This document shows positions 28,696 through 38,871 of a stretch of DNA of 64,000 nucleotides, piece by piece. Numbering within the stretch: the first letter of the stretch is position 1; each line of letters opens with the position of its first letter. This DNA comes from Chrysophaeum taylorii. Its lineage: Eukaryota; Sar; Pelagophyceae; Pelagomonadales; Pelagomonadaceae. The DNA is taken from contig JAQMWT010000388.1 of NCBI GenBank assembly GCA_029834535.1, positions 62,001-126,000 on the forward strand, read 5' to 3'. The position numbers and the translations under genes were made by a program. The notes below the pieces were generated by a model that was not told where the DNA came from, did no database searches, and was given only the letters and a program-made list of their open reading frames with translations.

Positions 28696-29894
28696 ATGGC
28701 CTCGCGACGCCAAAGACCCACAACGGGCCAATCCTCTACTTGTCCTCTTTCCATCCTTTGTTCTTCTTATCTGCGAATCGCCTGTGCATGCCGCGCGCAC
28801 CATCTTGTGACAATGACTCGACACTCTGCTGCGACGACGACGACGATTACCCAATTGCGCCTTCCACAGTGATATCGCACTCTGATTCTGCTCCCTGGTC
28901 GCTGCGACCCCGTGCCTTCGAAAAATCGGAAGATGACTGACGATCTTGGCAGCAGCAGCAGCGTGGCGCACACACGTTTGTTCCCGGTTCAATCCTCGAG
29001 GAACGCCGACCCTTTCTATGTCTAGGGGTTGATGATGATGATGATGATGATGATGAATATGGTGTCTTCGGGCGGTGTTGGATTGTAGTCGACGGGCGGT
29101 CGTGGTAGTGGTCCATACGGACGGACGGGCGGACGGACGGACGTCCCCGGCCCTCTGAAGCCGCGTGGAACGACGGTCTACCTAGAGAACGAGCTTCCGG
29201 ACGCTTGTGATATTTCGGACCCTCCCACGATCGATCGATCGGTCGGTCGAATCCGCCGGTGGGTACAAGCTACGTAGGAGTATTTTTCAGGCACGTCAAG
29301 TATAGTACAATAGTAGAAAGATGGACAACTGGACACGCCGCTGAACAACATGGACTTGTAACAACTGGAGGAGCGGACTCCACGTTACGAAGTGTGTACC
29401 GAGGAAACGGCAACGAGCCGGTTGGTTGTCTCGTCTCGGCGGCGTCCGCGCCAAAAGAAAGAGGAACAGAGACGCATTCACTCACTCACTCACTCACTCA
29501 TCAGCAAAGGGGAGGTGAGGCGTTCCTTCCGGTGGAAATTGAAAGTTGGAGGAGGGCGCGTAGATCGACAAGCCGGCGAGGTAAGCGCGCTCATGCATTT
29601 GTGTCCAGACAGGAAGAGGCGACTGTGCAACATCAGAGGGGAGATATTATTATTTTTTTGAAGCAGACTGGCCGTCGGGAGAGATAGTTCGTTCGTTCGT
29701 TCGTTCGTTCGTTCGTTCGTTCGTTCGTCACTTACGCGCGATGGAGCCGCCGCCGCCGTCCTTCTTATCGCCAGAGCGCTTGAGCTTTTTCTTCCGTTCC
29801 TCGCGCTCCTTGCGGGCGACCTCCTTGCGAAAGTTAACGCGGCGCGTGAACTTGGATCGCGTCGACGGATGAAACCTATGAAGAAAAAAAACAT
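28696..29894. repeat. Long spacer with many simple repeats
   Basis: Contains a TGA run (about 29028-29056), a GGAC-type run (about 29118-29140), a CACT run (about 29479-29500) and a TTCG run (about 29686-29728). No gene is supported, except that 29728-29875 on the minus strand is a Lys/Arg-rich open stretch that may be an alternative last exon of the next gene. Confidence 0.6.
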
Positions 29895-31218
29895 CTAGCG
29901 GCGAAAAGGACGTGTGAACTCGGATACGCGCTTGTCCTGCTGCCACAACATCCAAAAGTAGGCCAGGAGTTGTCTCTCGTCTTCGGTGACGTCGGGGTGC
30001 CAGAAGTCGACATGCAAGACGTACGCGTCTTCCGGGCCGTCGTTGTACATCGAGTAGCTAAAGGTCGGATCGAAGACGACAGGCTCGCCGACCTTCCAGG
30101 GGACCTTTGTGTCGCCGACGATGATGCCGCTCGAGGCGCCGTCGCAGCCCTTGATGGGCATCTGGAATGTGAGCGCAAAGTTCTGGAGATCAGAGCGAGG
30201 CGCCGTCTTGGTGCCCGGCGGGAGGCGGCCGACGATGACGTTTCGGGGAGGAGGGCGGATCGCCTTGAACTTGTCGAGGAGCCGCATCGTCCGCGGGAAC
30301 CGGAGGACTCCGATCGCAAGGGGCGAGGTCTGGTGGAGCTGGAGCTGCGACCAGACCTCGGTCAGGGGGGGCGGAGGGGGGGGCGGCGGGTCGAGCGGCG
30401 CCGCCTCGGCGGGCGTTTCGCTTTCCACCGCCGCCGCTACTGCCACGGGAGTACCCTCCTTCTTCTGGTCGTCGCTTCCATCGGTCGGCGTCGCCGCCGC
30501 CGTCGTGCCGACGTCCTCCTCGTCGTCGTCGTCGTCGCGCGGGCGCGGCGGGCCGTCCCAGAGTTCCTCGCGAACGGCCATAATCTCGTCGCGACTCCAG
30601 CTATTGTTGAGGCGGCCACTCTCCATGGCCGCGTCGAACTCTTCGAGGATGACGGGGAGCATGCGGGTCGCGAGTCGTCGCGCGAACTTGAAGTTGTCGA
30701 GGTCCATGACCGCGGGCGAAGCGTCGTCGACGTCGAGGAGACGAGTCTGCGCCGAGACGGCGCGACCCGCGGGCCCCGTCAGCGTCCCGCGCTGCGTGCG
30801 GTAGTTGTCGCAGAACTTGCCTGCGACACCGTGACGCGGCATCCAGGATCTCGCACTCACGAAAGCGCGACAGGTCTGAGTCGGGACGCTTGAGCTCGGT
30901 CAGCTTGCACGTGTTCTCGATCTCGAGCCACCTGCTGGTTCGGTGACTGAACAGCAAGCCTCGCACTCACAGGTCAGAGACGACCGCCTCCCAGTTGCCG
31001 TTGATGTCGGGGACGAGGGGCACGGGCGTCATCGCGAGGGCGGGGTCGATCCGCCGCATCGGCGGCTTCTTCGGCTTGGGCCGCTGGCGTGGCCTCGACT
31101 CCTTCGGGTCGTTAGCCTTGAGGGCCTCGGTCTTCACAAGGCACCGCTGAGGGGGGTGGAAAGGGGGGACGAACCCCCACGCTGCGCCCAACGCGCAGGC
31201 GATTAAGACAACAACCAT
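29895..31218 (-). CDS. Plastid-signature protein with a degenerate Asp/Asn beta-hydroxylase fold, three exons
   Basis: Exons on minus: 31218-30971, 30931-30861, 30820-29895; 414 residues. Introns are 39 nt (30932-30970) and 40 nt (30821-30860); both begin GTGAGTGCGAG. The N terminus MVVVLIACALGAAWGFVPPF is a signal peptide followed by Phe at the cleavage site, the mark of import into a secondary red plastid. The C-terminal domain has APRSDLQNFALTFQMPI, WKVGEPVVFDPTFSYSMYND and YVLHVDFWHPDVTEDERQLL, the order of PF05118 hydroxylases. The iron-binding His residues (H-S-x and F-x-H-E in active members) are Arg and Tyr here and the 2-oxoglutarate Arg is Ala, so it is probably not a dioxygenase. 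A Pro/acidic linker divides the halves. Confidence 0.78.
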
Positions 31219-31411
31219 GATGGATGACGGACGACGACGACGCGCTTTTTGCTTTTTGCTATTTCTTTCTTCCCCCCGGAGACGACAGTTGTTCTCGAGC
31301 GAACAAAACTACTGCCCACGTCAGCAGAGTGAGCCTAAAAACACGATCTTTTATGCAGGCAGGCAGGCCGGCCGGCCGGCCGGCCGGCCCAAATAACTCA
31401 CTCCCCGTCAC

Positions 31412-32767
31412 TCACCCACCCAGGGCGGCGGCGGCGGGGAGGCCGTGGACTCTGAAACGGTAGATGCAGGTGTAGTTGGGGTGGCCATGGTTGGAATCGA
31501 CCTGGAGGGTGATGTAGTCGAATGCGGGGGCGTCGTGGTGGTCGGGGTGGTAGCGCGATGGGTCGACGGGAAAATTCTGGAGCGCGGGTTTCGTGAGGGA
31601 GTTGGCGTGGTACTGGTACTCCCCGAGGGTGAGGGAAGGCGGGGGGTCGACACCGCTATCGGATCCGATTCCCATCGGAAACCCGAGGACCTTGAAGGTT
31701 CGCGGGGCCGAGGAACAGTTGCGGTTGTGGACGGGGTTGCAGAGGGCGCCGTGGATGTGCTCAAGGGAGAAGCTGGTGGGCCGGACGGGGGCGCTCGTCT
31801 TTACGGTGAGGTTCCCCGAAGCGCCCGCGAAGGCAAAGCAGGACCCGAAGGAAACACGCTCCGATATGGCGTCCTGACGGCGACCGACGCCGGCGTCCCT
31901 ACCGATCGAGTGCCAGAGCCAGGTCGGGATGTAGCGGTCGTCGGGCGTGTACGGCTCCGAGGTGAGGCGGTTGACGACAGTCGCGCCCGCGGCAGCGAGG
32001 GCAAAGTCGTATTCCCCGAGGCGATCCCCCTCGAGGTACCGCCTCGCCGCCTCGTCGACGAGCCTTTTGAGCTCCGAATAGTCCACGTACTTTCCGTCGA
32101 GCTCGCGCGCGTGGCAGAGGCTCGATCTCGAGACCGCTTCCCGCACGACCTCGTCGGCGCGGGCCGTCGCGGCCCGCTCGACCTCCTCGAGTCGCCGACG
32201 ATGCGCGGCTTTGATGCTCTGCTGGGCCTCGGCGAGCGATGCCGCGATTCTTTCCCGAGTTTCGCGCGCGACCGCTTCGACCGCGTCAACCTTCCGGCTT
32301 AGGGCCTCGGGCGACGCGGAAGCTTCGAAGGCGCGCCAGGCCTCTCTCACCTCGGCGGCAGCCGCGCGCGCCTCGGCAGCGGCGGCTTCGGCCGCGCTCA
32401 CGGCCACCCCCACCGCCGCGACCGCCTCGTCTTCCGCGCCGCACCGCGCGTCCGCGCGCGTCACCGCCTCCGCGACGGCCGCAGCTTGAAGGCTCGCCGC
32501 GTCGCTCCGCGCCTCGAACGCCGCCGACAAATTCTTCACGCTCTGCATCTCGCCGAACAGCTCCTCGAGGAGCTTCGCGGCCTCGAGGCTCGACTCGTCG
32601 ACCAGCCGCTCCTGCTGCTCGAGAGCCGCGCGCACGGCCTCCTCGCTCCGCGCTAGCTGCTCGGCCGTCAGTGCGCACGCGATCGGACCGCGCCGCACCA
32701 ACCGCTGCACCTCGCGACCCGTAAGGGCACCGATCGCGCACAGCGCCATCGTCCACGCGCGGCTCAT
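31412..32767 (-). CDS. SUN-domain protein with coiled coil
   Basis: 451 residues. The C-terminal SUN domain is clear: YDFALAAAGATVV, RRQDAISERVSFGSCFAFAG, SGNLTVKTSAPVRPTSFSLE, HIHGALCNP, FKVLGFPMGIGS and YTCIYRFRVHGLP. The middle (about residues 35-215) is a long Ala/Glu/Arg coiled coil, and a short hydrophobic segment near the N terminus may be the membrane anchor. SUN proteins sit in the inner nuclear membrane (or ER for mid-SUN types) and pair with KASH proteins across the lumen. The two Cys in GALCNP and CIYRF are the usual conserved ones. No intron. A CAGG/GGCC simple repeat (about 31359-31390) lies just beyond the stop. Confidence 0.93.
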   Translation of the reverse strand: MSRAWTMALCAIGALTGREVQRLVRRGPIACALTAEQLARSEEAVRAALEQQERLVDESSLEAAKLLEELFGEMQSVKNLSAAFEARSDAASLQAAAVAEAVTRADARCGAEDEAVAAVGVAVSAAEAAAAEARAAAAEVREAWRAFEASASPEALSRKVDAVEAVARETRERIAASLAEAQQSIKAAHRRRLEEVERAATARADEVVREAVSRSSLCHARELDGKYVDYSELKRLVDEAARRYLEGDRLGEYDFALAAAGATVVNRLTSEPYTPDDRYIPTWLWHSIGRDAGVGRRQDAISERVSFGSCFAFAGASGNLTVKTSAPVRPTSFSLEHIHGALCNPVHNRNCSSAPRTFKVLGFPMGIGSDSGVDPPPSLTLGEYQYHANSLTKPALQNFPVDPSRYHPDHHDAPAFDYITLQVDSNHGHPNYTCIYRFRVHGLPAAAALGG

Positions 32768-32838
32768 TTCAAAATTGAAAAATGAATGGGGTTGACAAAA
32801 AAAAAAAAAAAAAGTTCTTCTTCATTACTCAAAAAACC

Positions 32839-34662
32839 CTAGTGGAGGAGAAGGTCGACGGCGGCGGGAAAGTCGGGGGCACGCGCGGCCGCACCCGCAG
32901 CCCGAGTTTGGTCGAAGCCCATCTCCAGGAGGCGCGCGAAAGTGTCGTCCTGCGCGGTGGGAGAACCCCTCCTCCAGCTCCGGCTCCCTGGTTGTTGTTT
33001 TTTTCGGGGGGGGCGGCCCATCTGCTCCCCAAGCTCGTGCCTGATGTCCGCCGGCAGCTCGTCGAGAACGTCAGCGTCGACCTGGCTCGGGAGCGGCGGG
33101 CGCCACGCGGGCTTCTCGGCGGGCGAAGATGAAGAGGTGCGAAAAAACGCATCGATCTGCGGCTGGCGCTTCTTATTGTCGTTGGTCGCGCCGCCGCGAC
33201 GAAGACCTTCGTCGTCGTCGTCCTCCTCGTCACCGCGGCGGCGGCCGCGGCCGCCGCGTTCGACGACCTCAGGAGCAAAGTCGAAGGTCCGGACGCCAAT
33301 GAGCCTGAAGCGCTGCGCGGCGCCCTTGGCGACGGCGATGTCGTCCTCCAGGAGCGGGCGGAGCTTTGCCTCGAGGATGTCGGCGGTGTCGACGGGACGG
33401 CCGTCCGATTGCGCCGTCCTCGTAGTCACTTTGAAGTCGTCGCGCTTGAGCTTGAGAGAGCACTTGAGGGGCCGAAGGCTCGCCTCGCGGAGGCGGCCAG
33501 CGACGAGCTCGCAGAGGTCGCGGAGCTTGGCGGTGAGGGCCTCGCGGTCGTTGGTCGGCTCGAAGGTGCGCTCGTTGCCGACGCCCTTTGGCGCGGCGGC
33601 ACCGCTTTCTCTGTCTTGGTGATGATTGTCGTCGTCCACGCCGAGGGCGACGCGGTGCAGAAAGTCGCGGGTTTTGGGGGTGAAGCAATGCCAGACGAGG
33701 GGCATCGTCTCGAGGAGCTGGCCGAAGGTCTCGACACCAAAGCCCGCCTTGAGCTTGTGCTCGAGGACGCGGCCGACGCCCGAGACCTTGCGACAGGGTC
33801 TGTCGCGAAGAAACGCGAGGACGGCCTCGCGGCCGCGCGGGACGGAGCACTGGCCGTCGGGCTTGTTGACGTCAGCGGCGATCTTGGCGAGGCGAAAGTT
33901 AGGGCCGAGGCCGCCCGACAAGGTAAGGCCGCCGGTCGCGTCGCGGACGCGAGACCGGATCTCCGAGAGCGCGGACCGGGCGCGTTCGGGGTCCGCGTCT
34001 TCGGCGCCGCCGAGGTGCGAGGTGAGGTCGAGGTAGGCCTCGTCGAGGGAATAGGAACGGAAGTCGGGGTCGTACTCGGCGAATATATCGCGCGCGGTCG
34101 CCGCGGCCTTTTCGTACTTTGCAAAATCGGGCCGCACGAAGACGAGCTCCGAACGCGGCATCCCAAACTCCGGACCGCGACGGCAGAGCTGCTGGCCGAT
34201 CCACCCGGGCATGGCCGACCGCACCCCCCACCGCCTCGCGACGTAGTTTGCCGTGCTGATCATGCCGAGGCCCCCGACGGCGACGGGCTTCTCCCTAAGC
34301 TCCGGTCGGTCCCGGATCTCGACGGCCGCGAAGAACATATCGAAGTCGATCACCGCGCACCACCGCGACGACCTCGACGCCTCGAGACGCGCCTCGTTTT
34401 GCCGCACGTGGTGCGCCGCGACCGACCGCTGCGCCGCGTCGAGGGTCGCAACCTTTCGACGCGCCTCGGCCGCCCACTTCTCCGCCTCGGAGTGGTGCGC
34501 CAGCTTCTCCTTGGTGAATTTCGACTCCTTGGTCAACGACATCACGATCGCGTTGATCTTCTCGCGGTCGATGTCGCCCTGACCCCCCTTCTCCGCCGCG
34601 TGCGCGAACAGCGACGTCGCGAGCGCCGAAGCGTCCTTCTGGGGTGTTGATGTTGTTGTCAT
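32839..34662 (-). CDS. POLK: Y-family translesion DNA polymerase kappa (DinB type) with PIP box, UBM and UBA
   Basis: 607 residues, no intron. The N-terminal KFTKEKLAHHSEAEKW region is the N-clasp specific to pol kappa. Catalytic motifs are VIDFDMFFAAVE (D106) and SYSLDEAYLD (D207, E208); KVSGVGRVLEHKL is the helix-hairpin-helix of the thumb and NERTF starts the little finger. After the core come QPQIDAFF (about 500-507, a PCNA-interacting PIP box), VDADVLDELPADIRHEL (about 528-544, a ubiquitin-binding UBM-like motif) and a UBA-like end, DTFARLLEMGFDQTRAAGAA. Animal pol kappa uses UBZ zinc fingers instead. It bypasses bulky minor-groove lesions and is recruited by ubiquitinated PCNA. Divergent from possible gene remains at 34794. 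Confidence 0.95.
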   Translation of the reverse strand: MTTTSTPQKDASALATSLFAHAAEKGGQGDIDREKINAIVMSLTKESKFTKEKLAHHSEAEKWAAEARRKVATLDAAQRSVAAHHVRQNEARLEASRSSRWCAVIDFDMFFAAVEIRDRPELREKPVAVGGLGMISTANYVARRWGVRSAMPGWIGQQLCRRGPEFGMPRSELVFVRPDFAKYEKAAATARDIFAEYDPDFRSYSLDEAYLDLTSHLGGAEDADPERARSALSEIRSRVRDATGGLTLSGGLGPNFRLAKIAADVNKPDGQCSVPRGREAVLAFLRDRPCRKVSGVGRVLEHKLKAGFGVETFGQLLETMPLVWHCFTPKTRDFLHRVALGVDDDNHHQDRESGAAAPKGVGNERTFEPTNDREALTAKLRDLCELVAGRLREASLRPLKCSLKLKRDDFKVTTRTAQSDGRPVDTADILEAKLRPLLEDDIAVAKGAAQRFRLIGVRTFDFAPEVVERGGRGRRRGDEEDDDDEGLRRGGATNDNKKRQPQIDAFFRTSSSSPAEKPAWRPPLPSQVDADVLDELPADIRHELGEQMGRPPRKKQQPGSRSWRRGSPTAQDDTFARLLEMGFDQTRAAGAAARAPDFPAAVDLLLH

Positions 34663-34793
34663 ATTCCTCTAGAGAGGGCGAGATAGATAGATAGCCCCTA
34701 GCGCTTCTGAGTTGTTGAGCTAACGACGGGTCACCACTACTTGCTTATTATCGCGATTTGAATTTTCTTCGAGTATGGCTTCTTCTTTCGAGC

Positions 34794-35790
34794 CCGTGCC
34801 TGGCGACGCCAGCGTTGTTGACTCCTTTGGTGTCCAAGGCTACCTCGTTAACTTGTTTGGCGACGTGCGATCGAGGGAGTGGTGAGTTCGATGTCGGAAG
34901 TTTCCGAAAGTTGTTGGAATGGTTGGTGTGGGCGCCGCGTACACTCTTTTTTTTTTTTTCCCAAGAGGACGGCGATGGTCCTCGGAGCGTTTGAACGAAC
35001 GAATGGCGTACTCCGAGTAAAAAAAATCCCGCGAGACGCGGTAATAATTGTCGCGAGACGTGGTATTTGGCGATATAGATTCTCGTCCTCCTACGCGTCG
35101 GCAAAAGAGCGAGCGTCCAATTTACTCTCGCAGGTCGAACCAACGCACTTGGTGATACCGTGTCGGTATTGCCAGACCAGAAAAAAAAAATCAGACCGGC
35201 GATGTGTTCTCGTCCGTCGACCTCAAGCATCACCGCCAACGGAAACGGCGCGTACGACGCGCCGAGACGTCAAACTTCGTCGCGTTGCCGAACGAAGCTC
35301 TGGGACTTCGTGCCGCGCGACCAGTACCGCGTCGAGGAGCTCCTCGTCGAGAACTGGGTGCTCGAGACGAGACGCTTCGACGACGACAACGTGTTCGACG
35401 ACGTGATTCCGAAGGCGATGACTCCCGCGTGCTCTATAGCTCGAACTCGATGTCGAGGTCCTCTTCCAACCGTACCTTCTTCGCGCCGGCCGGAGCGAAC
35501 AGTTCATCTGGGTGCTGCCGTCGAGCACCCTAGTCGGTTCCCACAGGCTGATCAACCAGCTCTAGGTCAACATCCTGCGCGTCGACAGCGCCCCGGTCTC
35601 TCGAAGCCCAACCCTGGTGTGTGGCTTCGGCGAGATGGATCTAACAATTCCCAGGCAGGGGCTCTGCGCCTCGCTTACATTAGTAATCCTCCGTATTATT
35701 TTATGCGCCCAAGATGGTGTACACTCTCGAGGAAGCTGCGAGGGAGGGCGACGTGTTGGAGGAAGTTTTTTGATAAAGTCGACAGCTCTG
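34794..35790 (+). pseudogene. Unresolved gene or pseudogene, multi-frame coding fragments
   Basis: A plausible start at 34794 gives MASSFEPVPGDASVVDSFGV and about 36 residues to a GTGAGT donor near 34902. Later segments look coding but in different frames: KLWDFVPRDQYRVEELLVEN and then WVLETRRFDDDNVFDDVIPK near 35303-35420, LELDVEVLFQPYLLRAG then EQFIWVLPSSTLVGSHRLIN near 35447-35560 with an in-frame TAG after, and MVYTLEEAAREGDVLEEVF near 35713-35769. I could not assemble them with introns like those seen elsewhere, and I do not recognise a family. Decay is the simplest reading. Confidence 0.35.
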
Positions 35791-36006
35791 GAGGAGTCGG
35801 GGCGATGCGGCTTCGTCGTACAGAAGAAGAAGAAACTCGTTGCTGAGCGCGTCGCGTCGCGTCGCGTCGCGTCGACACCTGCGTTCAAAGTGTACCCACG
35901 CAACAAACACATCACGGGCACCGTAAATAAATACGGTCCCTAATGTTGTCGCGAGAGCTTTAGATAGAAAGAAAGCCCCCCGCGTTGAATTCTAATTCAT
36001 CACACG

Positions 36007-37218
36007 ATGATGATCTCGCGGCGCGGGCGCGTCGTCGAGTCCTTTAAGGTTATGGAGGTGCTCCGGCGCGCGAACGAGATGGAGGCGTCGGGGCGCAAGG
36101 TGCTGCACCTCGAAGTGGGCCAGCCCAGGTCTGGAGCTCCGCCATCGGCCGTCGCCGCGGCGACGCGGGCCCTCGCGGCCGGGGAACCGTTGGGGTACAC
36201 CAACGCGAACGGGACCGATATGCTGCGACGGCGGATCGCGGCGTGGTACGCCGAGCGTCACGGCGCAAAGGTCGACCCCGAGCGCGTCGTCGTCACGACC
36301 GGCTCGAGCGCTGGTTTCGTGTTGAGCTTTGCCGCGCTCTTCGACCCGGGCGACGCCGTCGCCGTCCCGAGTACGGCCTACCCGTGCTACCGGAACGTCC
36401 TGCGCGCGCTCGGGTGCGAGCCCGTCGAGATCGCATCCTCCGAGGGACCCTTTCGGTTCCCCGGACCCACAGATGTCGCGCGTCTCGCGGCCGAGCGCGA
36501 GCGCCGCGGCGCGACTCGCCCGAGGGGTCTCGTCGTCTCGTCGCCGGCTAACCCTACGGGCGCGACCCTCGACGCCTCGGACCTTGGGGATCTCGCGACG
36601 GCCTGCCGCGACCTCGGGATCAGCTTCGTGAGCGACGAGATCTACCATCACCTCGGCTACGAAGACGCGCCCCGACCCGCCTCGGCCGTCGACCTCGACG
36701 GCGTCGTCGTCGTCAATAGCTTTTCGAAATTCTTTTCGATGACGGGCTGGCGCGTCGGGTGGCTCGTGCTCCCTTCCGGATACCAAGACCTCGCGGCCTC
36801 GGTCCACAAGCTTCAGCAGAACCTTAACATATGCGCGCCCGCCGTCTCTCAGGTCGCGGCGGCGGCGAGCTTCGACGACGTCGACGCCGAATTGGCCGAC
36901 CACGTGTCCCGCTACGCCGTCAATCGCGCCATCGTCCTCGAGGGCTTGAGGGGCCTTGGCATCGACCTCGACGCCCACGTCGCCCCGGCGTCGGGGGCCT
37001 TTTACGTCTATGCCGACCTCGGAAACTACGGCGTCTCGGACTCCTCCGCCTGGTGCGCCGGACTCCTCCAGGACACGGCGGTCGCCCTCACCCCCGGCCT
37101 CGACTTTGAGTTCGACCGTGCCCTCGGCGACCGCCGCGTCCGCTTTTCCTATTGCGGCGACACCGACGACGTCGCCCTCGCGATGGACAGGCTCCGAGCG
37201 TGGTGGCGACCACCATGA
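36007..37218 (+). CDS. Class I/II PLP-dependent aminotransferase
   Basis: 403 residues, no intron. NSFSKFFSMTGWRVGW carries the PLP Schiff-base lysine (K241) and the TGWR(V/I)GW block of fold type I aminotransferases; VVVTTGSSAGF, SSPANPTGA and VSDEIYHHLGY are the cofactor-binding N..G, NPTG and D..Y motifs. GYTNANG matches the substrate-gate Y..G. An Arg near the C terminus (VRFSYC) is in the position of the substrate carboxylate Arg. It probably belongs to the aspartate/alanine/aromatic aminotransferase group; the exact amino acid cannot be fixed. No clear targeting peptide, so cytosolic by default. A second in-frame Met directly follows the first. Confidence 0.92.
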   Translation: MMISRRGRVVESFKVMEVLRRANEMEASGRKVLHLEVGQPRSGAPPSAVAAATRALAAGEPLGYTNANGTDMLRRRIAAWYAERHGAKVDPERVVVTTGSSAGFVLSFAALFDPGDAVAVPSTAYPCYRNVLRALGCEPVEIASSEGPFRFPGPTDVARLAAERERRGATRPRGLVVSSPANPTGATLDASDLGDLATACRDLGISFVSDEIYHHLGYEDAPRPASAVDLDGVVVVNSFSKFFSMTGWRVGWLVLPSGYQDLAASVHKLQQNLNICAPAVSQVAAAASFDDVDAELADHVSRYAVNRAIVLEGLRGLGIDLDAHVAPASGAFYVYADLGNYGVSDSSAWCAGLLQDTAVALTPGLDFEFDRALGDRRVRFSYCGDTDDVALAMDRLRAWWRPP

Positions 37219-37267
37219 TTTTTTCTCCTCTTAAATTATCACTAAGCACCTAGTTGTTAGTCCCTCC

Positions 37268-38672
37268 TCACTCCGCGGACGACGACGACGACGATGATGA
37301 TGACGATGATGACTCGAGGAGGAGGCGCGTCCAGAGGGCCCCGGGAACGGTCCGCAGCGCCGCGGCCAGGTAGGCGACCCGCCCCGTGGGCCACGCCGCG
37401 ATGGTAGCCAGGTACTTTGGGACCTCGAAAAAGCCCAGGTCGCCGGTCTGGACGCGGTACCCCGCCATGGCGACCGCGTATGGCCAGAGCGCGTCGTGGT
37501 TGTCCTTGAGAAACGAGGTCACGGCCTTCTGCGCCTTATTGACGAGGGCACCATACCGCTTCGCGACGCGCGTCGGCGCGCGCGCGATATGCCAAAGCGT
37601 CTTCAACGCGGGGGCGAGCCACGGCACGCGCCTGTCGACGGCCAAGGCGACCGTCGCCGCGCGCCGGAACGCGGGGACAGCAATTCGCGCGCCGGCGCGG
37701 ACAGGCCCGTCGAGAAAAAGCGAAAGCGGCCGCTGCGTCACGCGCACGACCCATCCGACCGCGCGGACGAGGGTCCGACCCAACAAAAATTCGTTCGTCA
37801 CCAGAATTCTTTTCCCGGCCTGCGCCGCCTCGAACGCGCCGACGAGGGCGGGCGCGTACACGCCCGAGTCCACTTGCAGCAGGTCCCAGGGGGGTCGCGC
37901 CACGGCCACGCCGACGGCGGCCGTCGCGGCGGCCAGTCTCACGGCGGTCGGCGTCTCGAATGTCGCGCTCGGAGCTGCCTCGACGACGTTCTTAGCGACC
38001 GCCGCTCGCGCCGCGCTCGCCGCCTCGCTAAACTCGTCGTCTTCCGGGACCCGCACGACGGCGTTGGTCGCCCTGCGAACCAGCCGCGACCGCGCGGTCT
38101 CGGCCGCGACGTGCTCGACGACGGCCGTCGCCGTCCGCGAGAAGGCGACGCCCAGCGTCACAGCCGGCGCGACTTTCGCGAATTGTTGGCTTCGCGCCGC
38201 GACAGCGCACGCCGCCAGGAGCACGGCGCCCTGGACAACCCAGGCCTACACGGCAACTCGGTGATATTATTTATGCCGCACCCACCCGCGATGCCGTCGT
38301 GTAGAAGGTCTCGATATTCAACGCGAGTCGAGCGATCAACCGCTCGTAGAACTTGCTCGCGACGAACAGCTGCATCGTCGTCACGCCGACCTTGCGCGAC
38401 ACCCCGAACACCAATTCGTGGGGCTGAAAGAGCAGCACCATGCCCACAGCGAGCTGCACGACCGACGCCCGCGTCAGCTCGTCGTCGCGACGACGATTCG
38501 CTTCGAACGCCTTCGCGACGGCGCGCCGCAGCCGTCGCACGACACCCCCGCGCACGCCCAGACCCTCCTCGAACTTTCCGACTCCTCGAGACGCCCGGAG
38601 ACCCGAGCTCCGCTGGCTCGACATCATCACGACAATAGCAACCAACCATCGCGCACTTGCACCCATCTTCAC
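37268..38672 (-). CDS. Ala-rich membrane-associated protein of unknown function, two exons
   Basis: Exons on minus: 38672-38286 and 38245-37268, 454 residues. The 40-nt intron 38246-38285 (GTGGGT...GTAG) joins FYTTASR to AWVVQGAVLLAACAVAARSQ in phase 0. The N terminus (ASARWLVAIVVMM) may be a signal peptide. Several moderately hydrophobic helices follow (QLAVGMVLLFQPHELVFGV, AVLLAACAVAA, LAAATAAVGVAVA). The C terminus is a poly-Ser tract encoded by a GAC/GAT repeat (37276-37316). I recognise no family; the frame is clean and codon use is normal. It converges on the aminotransferase gene with 49 bp between the stops. Confidence 0.6.
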
Positions 38673-38871
38673 CTTGAGGTTTGTTTCCGACTGATGTGTC
38701 TGAATGACATTCGTGAGGGGGGGGATAGATAGATAGCACTCTTAGTCGTCCTCGATATGCAAATACCGCACTCCTTCCTTCCTCCTCCATCGTTGGTTGG
38801 TTGATAAGCGTAGGGGGAATCGACGCGTGCTCCCCTGGGGTGTAGCTCTACTACATATCGCGAGTCGTCCG

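Noticed and set aside
33409-34650. Plus-strand open frame opposite DNA polymerase kappa
   Set aside because: Shadow frame; polymerase motifs are on the minus strand.
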